From Arthrobacter burdickii (lineage in GTDB: Bacteria; Actinomycetota; Actinomycetes; Actinomycetales; Micrococcaceae): 64,000 nt of DNA. The notes under the pieces are model-generated. The model worked only from the letters and a program-made list of their open reading frames with translations. It ran no database searches and was not told the DNA's origin. The stretch lies in contig NZ_JAROCG010000002.1 in the NCBI RefSeq assembly GCF_030433645.1, forward strand, positions 248,001-312,000. The letters run 5' to 3'. The position numbers and the translations under genes are program-made. Of this stretch, positions 52,738-60,998 are shown piece after piece (the first letter of the stretch is position 1; each line of letters starts with the position of its first letter).

Positions 52738-53948
52738 CGGCGGGACGCGGCGACGAGCTGGTCGGCGCTGACGGCTCCTGCGAGGATGCGTCCGTCGTCG
52801 GTGATCAGCACCGAGACGAGTGACGTCTGCAGGGCGCGGCCGCCGTCGACCTCGGTGAGTGCCTGCTCCAGCATGGCCTGGGCGCCGGCGACCTCCTCGG
52901 GATCCATGCCGGGCTTGACCTCCATGATGTCGCCCATCCCGGCGGCCTCATCGGTGCCGGGGTTCAGCCCGAGCTGCGCGGCGCTGCCGGCCGGCAGTTC
53001 CACGATGGTGCTCCAGCCCTCGCCGATCACCACGGGCTCCTCGGAGGGGGCGGGCTGGTCCTTGCCGTCGACGCGCGCCTTCGCTTCGTCGATGTGGGTC
53101 CTCGCCTCGTCGGCGGTGGGTGCCTCCGTGACGGTGGCGCCCTCCGGCGGGGCGAACTGGAAGATGCTCGCATCGGGGGTGCTGAAGTCCACGGCGCTGA
53201 AGCCGGCGTTGAACGCGGCCTCGTCCTGGCCCTTGGCCTGCACGGTGACGCTGAGCGGGACGCCGGTCTCGGAGTCGATACTGACGGCGATGGAGCCGAT
53301 CAGGGTCGCTGCGTCCTCGGGGGTGAGCAGGAGTTCGTAGGCGCTGCGGCCCGCGACGCGGCTGGTGCCGTCGACGGTCACCTCGGTGCTGGGATCGATC
53401 GTCGCGAGGAAGGCCTGCGCGAGTTCCGCCGGAGTCCGGGGAATGTTCTGCAGTTCGGGGTGTTCGGCGACCTTCTCCTGCAGCTTCGCCTCGAGCTCGG
53501 CCTTCGCGGCGTCCTTGTCGGGCAGGACGGCATGGGCTGCTTCGTTGGCGCTGGAGTCGTAGTACCAGGCGTCGGTCTCATTGATGACGACGCTGCGCTG
53601 GGCCAGCTGGTCGAGTACCTGGACCTTGGCTTTGTCCGGCCCGTCGACGTAGACCTGGGCGGAGTGCTCGCCGGTCAGGAGTTCGAGGACCATGGACGTC
53701 GGGTCCGAACTGGGGGTGCGGCCCGGGGGAGAGGCGAGGCTCAGGTCCGGCAGGCCGAGGTTGGAGGACTGCTCGACGGTGCCGGAGTAGGCGTCGTCGG
53801 TGCTGGTGGCCACAAACTCGAGCAGCTCCTGCGCGGTCCGGGCGGGGAGTTGCGGCTGGGCCTCGGCGACGGCCGAACCGCTCACGGCAGCAGTGACGAT
53901 GACCACCGGAACGATGCCGGCAGGGAGCCAGCGCCAGTTCTTGTTCAT
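52734..53948 (-). CDS. Secreted LolA/RseB-like protein
   Basis: The protein has 404 residues from the ATG at 53948 (GGAAGG upstream). A signal peptide (LPAGIVPVVIVTAAVSGSAVAEA) is followed by a LolA-like fold: VYVDGPDKAKVQVLDQLAQRSVVINETDAWYYDSSANEAAHA and SRVAGRSAYELLLTP. The TSLVSVLITDDGRILAGAV ending suggests a ligand or regulatory domain. In actinobacteria such proteins act outside the membrane, possibly with the coupled ABC exporter. It is the first gene of the operon. Confidence 0.8.
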   Translation of the reverse strand: MNKNWRWLPAGIVPVVIVTAAVSGSAVAEAQPQLPARTAQELLEFVATSTDDAYSGTVEQSSNLGLPDLSLASPPGRTPSSDPTSMVLELLTGEHSAQVYVDGPDKAKVQVLDQLAQRSVVINETDAWYYDSSANEAAHAVLPDKDAAKAELEAKLQEKVAEHPELQNIPRTPAELAQAFLATIDPSTEVTVDGTSRVAGRSAYELLLTPEDAATLIGSIAVSIDSETGVPLSVTVQAKGQDEAAFNAGFSAVDFSTPDASIFQFAPPEGATVTEAPTADEARTHIDEAKARVDGKDQPAPSEEPVVIGEGWSTIVELPAGSAAQLGLNPGTDEAAGMGDIMEVKPGMDPEEVAGAQAMLEQALTEVDGGRALQTSLVSVLITDDGRILAGAVSADQLVAASRR

Positions 53949-54155
53949 GATTGAGCCTTCCGAACGAATCTTCGCCCCATCTGACGTCAACGCTACACCT
54001 GCAAGCTGGGAGGGGTGAGGCGTCTATACCGGGTGAACGAGCGGGAGGGGCGTGGCGTGCCGGACACGCGGGAGGGCGGCGAGCGACGACGTCGGGCACC
54101 GGTCCCGACACGCGGAAGGGGCGGCCGAAGCCACCCCTTCCGATGCCGGGAAGTC

Positions 54156-54416
54156 CTAGCGCCTGACGTGCCGGCGTCCCGCAACGGTCTCGGCGACACC
54201 GATCAGCAGTACTGCGGCGATGACGGACACAATGAACCCGAGGAAGTTCAGTTCGAAGATCCGGCCGGTGCCGAGCAGGCTCGCGATCGTGCCGCCGATG
54301 ATGGAGCCGACGAGGCCCAGCAGCAGCGTGGCGAGCAGGCCGAGGTTCTGCTTGCCCGGCTTGATGAGCCGTGCGAGTGCGCCGATGATGAGGCCGGCGA
54401 GGATGAATCCGATCAT
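54156..54416 (-). CDS. GlsB/YeaQ/YmgE-family membrane protein
   Basis: The protein has 86 residues with three predicted helices and the family pattern MIGFILAGLIIGALARLIKPGKQNLG...GLVGSIIGG. The ATG follows AGAAGGAG. These are stress-linked integral membrane proteins of unknown function. Confidence 0.92.
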   Translation of the reverse strand: MIGFILAGLIIGALARLIKPGKQNLGLLATLLLGLVGSIIGGTIASLLGTGRIFELNFLGFIVSVIAAVLLIGVAETVAGRRHVRR

Positions 54417-54641
54417 GGTCAATCTCCTTCTCTGTGCCCGCGGTGTGCGGGAAGTCCCTGATACTGCTGGTGGTACCGCCGCGTCGGTTCTGCCCGTGAC
54501 GTGCCCAGTGACGCGAAATGCCGTGCTTGGTGCCGTACTTCTGCCGTAAGGCAAACGCCCTGCCCGGAACCGGGCGGGTGTTGCCACCAGCGCTGATCAG
54601 TTCAACGATAGAGGAATGCGAAGCCTACTGAGGAATTTTTG

Positions 54642-55121
54642 ATGGCGCGGCCCCCTCGACAACGCAGGACCGGTGCAGTGTTCGCCGGGCGGACCACGCC
54701 CCATGGGGCCAGCCGCATCATCGGCCTCATCGTCGGATGGCTTCTGGTGCTGATCGGTCTCGCCGCCCTGGTGCTGCCCGGGCCCGGGCTGCTGGCCCTC
54801 GTGGCAGGTCTCGCCGTTCTCGCCCAGCAGTACGAGTGGGCGCGGCGCTGGCTGCAGCCCGTCAAGCGGAAGGCCTTTGCAGCGGCCGCGCAGGGGGTGA
54901 AGAGCACACGGAACATCGTGCTCAGCTTCACCGGCGCCCTCATCCTCGTCCTGCTCGGTGTCCTGTGGGGTGTGCACCCTGCCGTGCCGGGGTGGTGGCC
55001 GCTCGGCGACCGCTGGTGGCTGCCGGGCGGCTGGAGTGTCGGATCGGGGCTCGTCGTCTCCGGGCTCCTGGCCGCGGCCTTCATCGTGTACAGCATCCGG
55101 CGGTTCCGGCCGCAGACCTGA
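54642..55121 (+). CDS. PGPGW/TIGR02611-type transmembrane protein
   Basis: The protein has 159 residues. ALVLPGPGLLALVAGLAVLAQQYEWARRWL is the PGPG motif segment, followed by two more membrane helices. The start ATG at 54642 is 7 nt after GAGGA. Family members are of unknown function. Confidence 0.85.
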   Translation: MARPPRQRRTGAVFAGRTTPHGASRIIGLIVGWLLVLIGLAALVLPGPGLLALVAGLAVLAQQYEWARRWLQPVKRKAFAAAAQGVKSTRNIVLSFTGALILVLLGVLWGVHPAVPGWWPLGDRWWLPGGWSVGSGLVVSGLLAAAFIVYSIRRFRPQT

Positions 55122-55172
55122 CCGCTTCCCGCAGATCCACCTTTCCCGGCACCACCCAACGAGGAGCACGCC

Positions 55173-55580
55173 ATGTCTGACGCCCGCGCCATGCTCGACA
55201 CCTACCCCCAAGGCCGGAACGGATTCGACAGCGACCTGCTCGCCGAGTGCATCGAGGCCTGTTTCGACTGCGCGCAGGCCTGCACGGCCTGCGCGGACGC
55301 CTGCCTCGCAGAGGACATGGTGGCCGAGCTGCGGAAGTGCATCCGGACCGACCTCGACTGCGCGGATATCTGTGACACGACCGGGCGGATCCTGTCCCGC
55401 CACACGGGGTACGACTCGAACCTGACGCGCGCCGTGCTCGAAGCCTGCCGGGCCGCGTGCACTGCGTGCGGCGACGAGTGCTCGCAGCATGCCTCCATGC
55501 ACGAGCACTGCCGCGTCTGTGCGGACGCATGCCGTCGATGCCAGCGTGCCTGCGAGGCCCTGCTCGCGTCACTGGACTAG
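55173..55580 (+). CDS. Four-helix-bundle copper-binding protein (Csp type, DUF326)
   Basis: The protein has 135 residues and about 17 Cys, mostly spaced CxxxC along four helices (ECIEACFDCAQACTACADAC, EACRAACTACGDEC, RVCADACRRCQRAC). Csp proteins store Cu(I) inside a thiol-lined bundle. There is no Tat or Sec signal, so this is the cytosolic form. No copper exporter or CsoR gene lies in the window. Confidence 0.92.
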   Translation: MSDARAMLDTYPQGRNGFDSDLLAECIEACFDCAQACTACADACLAEDMVAELRKCIRTDLDCADICDTTGRILSRHTGYDSNLTRAVLEACRAACTACGDECSQHASMHEHCRVCADACRRCQRACEALLASLD

Positions 55581-55586
55581 GCCGCC

Positions 55587-55955
55587 GTGGCATTCCAGGA
55601 GGTCATGGAGGGCGTGGGCCAGGCGGTCGATGCCGCGGGTGTCGCCGCCATCGTCATCGGCGCCGTCATCGCCACCGTCCTGGCGGGATTTGCGCTGCTC
55701 CGGCGTCGTACGGAGGACGGCGTCTACCACCGGTACCGTCAGCGGCTGGGCCGCTCGATCCTCCTGGGCCTCGAACTGCTCGTCGCCGCCGACATCATCC
55801 GCACCGTGGCCGTGACCCCCACGTTCGAATCGGTCGGAGTGCTGGCCCTGATCGTCATCATCCGGACCTTCCTCAGCTGGTCCCTCGAACTCGAGATCAG
55901 CGGCAGGTGGCCCTGGCAGAAGGGCGCCGCGAACCCCGCTACGGACGGACAGTAA
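55587..55955 (+). CDS. DUF1622 membrane protein
   Basis: The protein has 122 residues and a GTG start 7 bp after the Csp stop, so the two are likely co-transcribed. It has three helices and the DUF1622 pattern YRQRLGRSILLGLELLVAADIIRTVAV...IRTFLSWSLELEI. The function is unknown. Confidence 0.85.
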   Translation: MAFQEVMEGVGQAVDAAGVAAIVIGAVIATVLAGFALLRRRTEDGVYHRYRQRLGRSILLGLELLVAADIIRTVAVTPTFESVGVLALIVIIRTFLSWSLELEISGRWPWQKGAANPATDGQ

Positions 55956-55963
55956 AAACAGTA

Positions 55964-55981
55964 TTGACAAAAAGATTTGTC
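55964..55981. promoter_or_regulatory. Candidate operator/promoter of the ArsR-like gene
   Basis: GACAAA-AAGA-TTTGTC (55966-55981) is a perfect palindrome. It overlaps a consensus TTGACA (55964-55969). No strong -10 is seen 17 bp downstream. It suggests autoregulation. Confidence 0.5.
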
Positions 55982-55998
55982 GGCGAGACAGTTGACGC

Positions 55999-56655
55999 AT
56001 GGATGATATCCGCGTCATCGAAGACCCCGCAGCCGCCGTCGCGTCCCTGGACCCGACCCGGTCGCGGCTCCTCGACCTGCTCCGCGAGCCCGGCTCGGCG
56101 TCGTCGCTCGCGTCCCTGACCGACCTGCCGCGGCAGAAGGTCAACTACCATTTGCGCGCGCTCGAAGCGGTCGGCCTGGTGGAACTGGTCGAGGAGCGGC
56201 GGCGCGGCAACATGACCGAGCGGGTGCTGCAGGCGAGTGCCGCGTCGTTCGTGATCTCACCGTCGGCCCTGGCCTCCGTGGCACCGGACCCGCGGCGGTT
56301 CACCGACCGGTTCTCTGCGTTCTGGCTGCTGGCGCTCGCAGCGCGCCTCGTCGAGGAGGTCGGCCGGCTCATCACCGGTGCCGCGACGGCGGGGAAGACC
56401 CTGCCGACCTTCGCGATCGACGGTGAGGTGACCTTCGCCTCCGCTGCCGACCGTGCGGCCTTCGCGGAGGAGCTCGGCACCGCCGTCGGGCAGCTTGCGG
56501 CTCGATACCATCGGCCGGGCGCGGGCGGACGGCGCCACCGGGTCGTCGTCGCGCTCCATCCGACACTGAAGGATGCGCGGGCGGACCGCCCGGCACCGAT
56601 CGATACCCCAGCTACCAGCCCGGCCACCGGGCCGGCCCTCGAGGAGAAGCAATGA
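55999..56655 (+). CDS. ArsR-like winged-helix regulator
   Basis: The protein has 218 residues. An HTH of the ArsR/HTH_20 type is at about 18-75 (DPTRSRLLDLLREPGSASSLASLTDLPRQKVNYHLRALEAVGLVELV). The C-terminal region (about 95-190) resembles regulators paired with SRPBCC proteins. Four-nt overlap (ATGA) with the SRPBCC gene makes a regulator-effector pair. Confidence 0.85.
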   Translation: MDDIRVIEDPAAAVASLDPTRSRLLDLLREPGSASSLASLTDLPRQKVNYHLRALEAVGLVELVEERRRGNMTERVLQASAASFVISPSALASVAPDPRRFTDRFSAFWLLALAARLVEEVGRLITGAATAGKTLPTFAIDGEVTFASAADRAAFAEELGTAVGQLAARYHRPGAGGRRHRVVVALHPTLKDARADRPAPIDTPATSPATGPALEEKQ

Positions 56656-57338
56656 ATAAGAACGGGTCCTTCGAGATCGTCGTCGACACCATCGTGGGCG
56701 GGGCGCCCGACCGGGTGTGGGAGGCCGTCACCACGGGCACGCCCGCGTGGATGTTCCCCACCGATGACTGGCCCGCCTCCTTCCCGGTGGAGGAGAGGCC
56801 GCACCACCTCGTCAGCCGGATGGACGGCGAGGACGGCTGGTTCAACCAGCTCGAGCACGTCCTCGAACCGCTGGGCGACGACCGGACAAGGCTCCACTAC
56901 GTGCACAGCGGCATCTTCGTGGACGACTGGGACCAGCAGTACGACGGCGCCTCGCTGCACACGCACTTCTATCTCCACACCCTCGACCAGTACCTGCGCT
57001 ACTTCGACGGCGTGCCCGTCACGTTCACGGACATCCAGGCGCCCGCCTCCTCCGCTGCACCCGACGGCTTCACCCGCCTCATCAGCGCGCTGGAGCTCGA
57101 CGGCGCGGTGCAGGGGGAGCGCGTCACGGTGATCGGACCCGACGGCGCACCGCTCGACGCCGAGCTCGACTACCTGACGGAGCACTTCCTCGGCCTGCGC
57201 ACCGGCGACACCCTGTATCGGTTCTTCGGCCGGAATGCGTGGGGTGCCACGGTCGGCATGACGGTGCACGACTTCTCCGGCACCGATCGCGACCAGGCCG
57301 GGCCGTGGGGCCGGTACTTCGAGGGCATCTACGCCTGA
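56652..57338 (+). CDS. SRPBCC/AHSA1-type protein
   Basis: The protein has 228 residues: FEIVVDTIVGGAPDRVWEAVTT at the start, and long strands with LEHVLEPLGDDRTRLHYVHSGI. It is longer than single-domain AHSA1 members (about 150), with an added C-terminal segment from about 120. It is coupled to the ArsR-like regulator; a ligand-sensing role is plausible. Confidence 0.8.
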   Translation: MNKNGSFEIVVDTIVGGAPDRVWEAVTTGTPAWMFPTDDWPASFPVEERPHHLVSRMDGEDGWFNQLEHVLEPLGDDRTRLHYVHSGIFVDDWDQQYDGASLHTHFYLHTLDQYLRYFDGVPVTFTDIQAPASSAAPDGFTRLISALELDGAVQGERVTVIGPDGAPLDAELDYLTEHFLGLRTGDTLYRFFGRNAWGATVGMTVHDFSGTDRDQAGPWGRYFEGIYA

Positions 57339-57398
57339 CGGCACCGCTCGATTCGGCGCGCAGGTGATGGCGTCGCGCCGGCGACGGTCGCTCAGGAC

Positions 57399-57464
57399 GA
57401 CGCCGTGCCCCGGTGGAGGGACACGACGCCGTGCCCCGGTGGAGGGACACGGCGCCGTCGTGGA
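57399..57464. repeat. 26-bp tandem repeat forming one arm of a terminator
   Basis: The unit GACGCCGTGCCCCGGTGGAG... occurs twice without change (57399-57424, 57425-57450). It is followed by a segment (about 57447-57462) complementary to ACGACGCCGTG. A hairpin can therefore form with either copy, between convergent genes. Confidence 0.75.
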
Positions 57465-57468
57465 ATGA

Positions 57469-58656
57469 CTACTGCCTGCTGTAGTCCAGGTGGGCGCGGA
57501 CCAGTGTGCCGTTGGGCTCTTCCGGAACGCTCGGCGCTTCTGGATCGCTCGGTTCTTCTGGATCACTGGGCAGTGCGTTCGTCGTGGCGTAGAGGTACTT
57601 GCCGTCGATCTCGACGTCCGCCGGGAGGACTGCCTCCAGGAGCGGGACTGCCTGGTTGGTGCCCGCAGCGATGACCGAGATCCTGCCGGCGAAGAGCTCG
57701 GCGATGAAGATGTTGCCCCGTCGGTCCAGTGCGAGGCCGGTCGGTGTCGTGAGGCCGGAGGCGACGACTTCCTGGGTGCCGGTCGCGGGGTTGATGCGGC
57801 GCACCGATCCAAGGGTCGGGTCCTCGGGGCCTCCCGGCAGGGATGTCACGTACAGCATGCCGTCCGGGCCGATCTCGATGTCCGTGGGAACGGGCTCGGC
57901 GATGAAGGTCTCACCTACAAGGCAGTCGGGCAAGGGTTTCTCCAGGCCGACGCTGAGGGAGGCGACCAGTTCCGCGGTGATCAGCGTCGGCACCGGTTCG
58001 AGAACGGCCGCACTCACGGTGTTGCTCCGCGTATCGATGGTCAGCACTGCGTTGGCGCCGGCGTCGGCGACGTACACGTAGCGGCCGGAGTTCGACACCG
58101 CCGTCGCGTAGGGGTGCGAGTTGATGTCGCCGGGATACGGGGCGGGCGGAATCTCGGGTGGGAGGTCCGCAGCACAACTAGCCGGAAGATCCTTGAACCC
58201 GTACATTGTGCCGGCGTCGTAGTTGTTCGCGGTCTCCAGTGCGGCGAGGTCGGCGAGCATGCGAACCTTACCTTTCTTGATGACGTTGACAGTGGCGACC
58301 AGGGGGCCGGGATTCCCGGGGTCTCCGCCGGCACTCCGCGTGAAGTACACCTCGCCGTGGCGGGTGGAGACGCCTCCGATCTCGATGGTGGGTTCGGTGA
58401 CGAGTGTGGGTGCCTTGCCGGTGCGGGCCACGCTGGTCAGCATCCCGCCGAAGTTCTGCGAGACGTAGGCGGTATTGCCCCGGCCCACGGCGACGCGAAG
58501 TGGCCCGACGAGGCCGGTCGCCAGTGTGTCCGGCTCACCGGCGGTGACTGTCCAGCTGTGCTGGGAAGAGCCGGGTGCTGCGGTTGCGGCACCGGCTGTA
58601 GAGAGAAGGGCGACCGCGAGTGCGGCCGCGACTATGGGCGTGCTTGTACCCTTCAT
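57469..58656 (-). CDS. ScyD/ScyE-family secreted protein
   Basis: The protein has 395 residues from the ATG at 58656. The signal peptide is TPIVAAALAVALLSTAGAATAA. The propeller repeats fit the ScyD/ScyE family: LATGLVGPLRVAVGRGNTAYVSQNFGGMLTSV, YVADAGANAVLTID and PTGLALDRRGNIFIAELFAGRISVI. The repetitive tail PSDPEEPSDPEAPSVPEEP is low complexity. The family is named from scytonemin genes; its activity outside that pathway is unknown. Confidence 0.85.
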   Translation of the reverse strand: MKGTSTPIVAAALAVALLSTAGAATAAPGSSQHSWTVTAGEPDTLATGLVGPLRVAVGRGNTAYVSQNFGGMLTSVARTGKAPTLVTEPTIEIGGVSTRHGEVYFTRSAGGDPGNPGPLVATVNVIKKGKVRMLADLAALETANNYDAGTMYGFKDLPASCAADLPPEIPPAPYPGDINSHPYATAVSNSGRYVYVADAGANAVLTIDTRSNTVSAAVLEPVPTLITAELVASLSVGLEKPLPDCLVGETFIAEPVPTDIEIGPDGMLYVTSLPGGPEDPTLGSVRRINPATGTQEVVASGLTTPTGLALDRRGNIFIAELFAGRISVIAAGTNQAVPLLEAVLPADVEIDGKYLYATTNALPSDPEEPSDPEAPSVPEEPNGTLVRAHLDYSRQ

Positions 58657-58866
58657 GAGGCTTGTCCTTCGGGGGTGCGAGAGATCGTCGAGACGCTCTG
58701 ACCGGCTCCAGCACCGAGCAGCGGCCTGGCCGCTGTGTTCCACGCACTGCCCTGTTGGTCCCCCAAGGAATCGCGTGCTGGGAAAAGCGTAGGACTGCCC
58801 TCGGCGAGTGTCTACGGTGTCCCTGAACGTGACGGCCCCCGGTACTGATGAGGCAGGAGGGGGTTC

Positions 58867-60093
58867 TCAATCAGAGAGCGCCCGCACCTGGTCCATCAGT
58901 TCGCGGGCCTTTTCGTCCGCTCCCGCCTCGGAGTAGAGGCGGGCGGCTTCGGACAGGTGGTGCGCGGCCTGTTCGACCGACTTCCTTGCAGCGTGGTACT
59001 GGCCGAGGCAGGCTTCGAGCTCGGTGGTGGACTCGAAATCCAGCAGGTCGCGCTGGCCCTGAATCCCGTCGAGCAAGTCCCCCGCCGTATCAAGGTCAGC
59101 CGTCAGGACGGCGAGGTGGGCCTTCGCGATGGTCAACTCGAGACGCAGGCCGGGAGTGCCGACAAGACGAAAGCCCTGCTCGGCGTTGCTGAGCGATTCG
59201 CGGACGGAGTCGTCGACGACGCCCGCCTGCAGCTTGAAGGTCGCGCTCGCTTTATGGAACTCCGCCCAGGCCCCCAGATCGGCCTGCGGATGCAGGAGTT
59301 TGGCGGCAAGTGCGTGCTGCTGACGTCCGAACTCCACTTCGCCACGGCGGAAGGCGACGTTGCCGACCGCCCACGCCCCTCGCGCTACGAGGAGTGAAGG
59401 CACGGATGGCGTACCCTCGCAGACACTGAGGGTTCGAGCCACGTCCCACGCCTCATCGAGGTCGCCCTTGACCGAGAGTGCAGCAATGAGGATGAACGCG
59501 GCCTGAAGGCGTGCCGGCGATTGCTCGGAGAGTTGTGCTGCGGACTCCACGGACTGCCGGGCGAGGTCAAGTGCCTCGAGCAGGCGCCCCGTGTTGCGCG
59601 CGATAGTGGACAGGCGTCCCTGGACGACGGACCGGAGTTCCGGCGTCGCGACCATGAGCGACGAGTTCTCCATCCGCAGCAGGACGGTCTCGGCCTCCTC
59701 CAACCGGCGCAGTGCGATCAGAGACTGCGCCTGCAGCATGGACATGTCCCACCACGGCGCGGCGTTGCGCTGCTCGAACGCGATGCTCGCAGCGTACTCA
59801 GCCTCGGACGCCGCGAGGGCGTCGTCCTGCATGTCCCGCGCATAGTTGGCTGCGAACATGGCGGTTGCAAGGGCAGGGTGATCGTCTGTAGCCGGCGGCT
59901 CGACCCACCAGTTGAGAGTCTGTGCGTCCATACCGAGGCGTATCGCGAAATGCCGCACCATCTCGGAAGTCGGTTGGCGCTGTCCGCGCTCGAGGAGGGA
60001 GATGTAGTGGGTGGAATACACCCCTGCACCGAGTTCCTCCTGGGTCAGTCCCTTGGCGCTGCGCGCCTGGCGCAGCATCTCCCCGAATTGCAT
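58867..60093 (-). CDS. XRE-family regulator with TPR-like sensor region
   Basis: The protein has 408 residues. The HTH is at about 3-60 (FGEMLRQARSAKGLTQEELGAGVYSTHYISLLERGQRQPTSEMV). The remaining 340 residues are all alpha and TPR-like (e.g. AWAEFHKASATFKLQAG, LGQYHAARKSVEQAAHHLSEAARLY). This layout recalls peptide-responsive or signal-sensing XRE regulators. The target genes are unknown; it lies alone. Confidence 0.85.
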   Translation of the reverse strand: MQFGEMLRQARSAKGLTQEELGAGVYSTHYISLLERGQRQPTSEMVRHFAIRLGMDAQTLNWWVEPPATDDHPALATAMFAANYARDMQDDALAASEAEYAASIAFEQRNAAPWWDMSMLQAQSLIALRRLEEAETVLLRMENSSLMVATPELRSVVQGRLSTIARNTGRLLEALDLARQSVESAAQLSEQSPARLQAAFILIAALSVKGDLDEAWDVARTLSVCEGTPSVPSLLVARGAWAVGNVAFRRGEVEFGRQQHALAAKLLHPQADLGAWAEFHKASATFKLQAGVVDDSVRESLSNAEQGFRLVGTPGLRLELTIAKAHLAVLTADLDTAGDLLDGIQGQRDLLDFESTTELEACLGQYHAARKSVEQAAHHLSEAARLYSEAGADEKARELMDQVRALSD

Positions 60094-60295
60094 GTACTCG
60101 TGCCCCCAGATACGTAGTCACTACGACCCGCTCCGCTCGCAGGATTCCATTAGTGACTTCCCTTGTCTAACAGATGCTCCGGACAATCTGGAAAACGCAG
60201 GAAAGACGCTGTAAAGGGGCATCAGCGGGCAGTGCTCGGTCAGCGGTGACGATACGCAGGGGCGGTTCCTTGAAACCTCTCGAGAACGGCGCCGC

Positions 60296-60745
60296 TCAGG
60301 CCTCGGGCGGCAGGGCCTCGTGGTGCTCCTTGCCCTTGGTGCGGCGGTCTTCCTTCATCTCCGCTTCGAAGAGGTGGCGCTTGCCGTCGGCGAGGGCATC
60401 GCGGGTTTCCTTCTCGAAGGTCTTGAACTCCGAGTAGTAGTGGTCGTCGTAGTCCTCCATGATCTGGAACGTCCACCGTCCCTCGATCACGTTGCGGCCG
60501 ATGATCTCGCTTGCAAGCCTGTCGGCGATGTCGGTGTGGCCCGCTTTGCGGAACAGTTCTTCGGCTTCGGACAGGTTGAGATCCGCCGTGCCGGTGAGCC
60601 GGTGGAACCCGTAGAGGAGCCCGCGGGCATGCTCCACGACCTCGAGTGCTTCGGACAGTTTTCCGAGTGCTTCGACCGTGATGTCGGAAACGCCCTCGGG
60701 GCGCTGGTGGGTTGCGTCGGGACCGGGAGTATCGAGGGTAGCCAT
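60296..60745 (-). CDS. Conserved actinobacterial protein of unknown function
   Basis: The protein has 149 residues. It is helical with no signal or membrane segment; the conserved-looking core is RPEGVSDITVEALGKLSEALEVVEHARGLLYGFHRLTG. The charged end is KEDRRTKGKEHHEAL. I do not recognise a function. Confidence 0.7.
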   Translation of the reverse strand: MATLDTPGPDATHQRPEGVSDITVEALGKLSEALEVVEHARGLLYGFHRLTGTADLNLSEAEELFRKAGHTDIADRLASEIIGRNVIEGRWTFQIMEDYDDHYYSEFKTFEKETRDALADGKRHLFEAEMKEDRRTKGKEHHEALPPEA

Positions 60746-60998
60746 ACTTCGTACCGTACCCGGATGGTTCGCCCCTTACACAGGTCTTGCGGAATCACTC
60801 CAACGCCCACTCGCAGCTTCGCTTTGTGCGTAAATGCAGAAGTGCTCTGCACTAATCGGCGTTGATCACGCCACCGCCGGGCGAAATACTGCTAACGCTC
60901 CGGTGTGCCTTCCCAGTGCGCACCGGCCGGCGGAGGCCGGTCACGGCGAGCCGCGTCACCAAGGACGTGTCAACGAAGACACCGAAGGAGTAGCCCGC

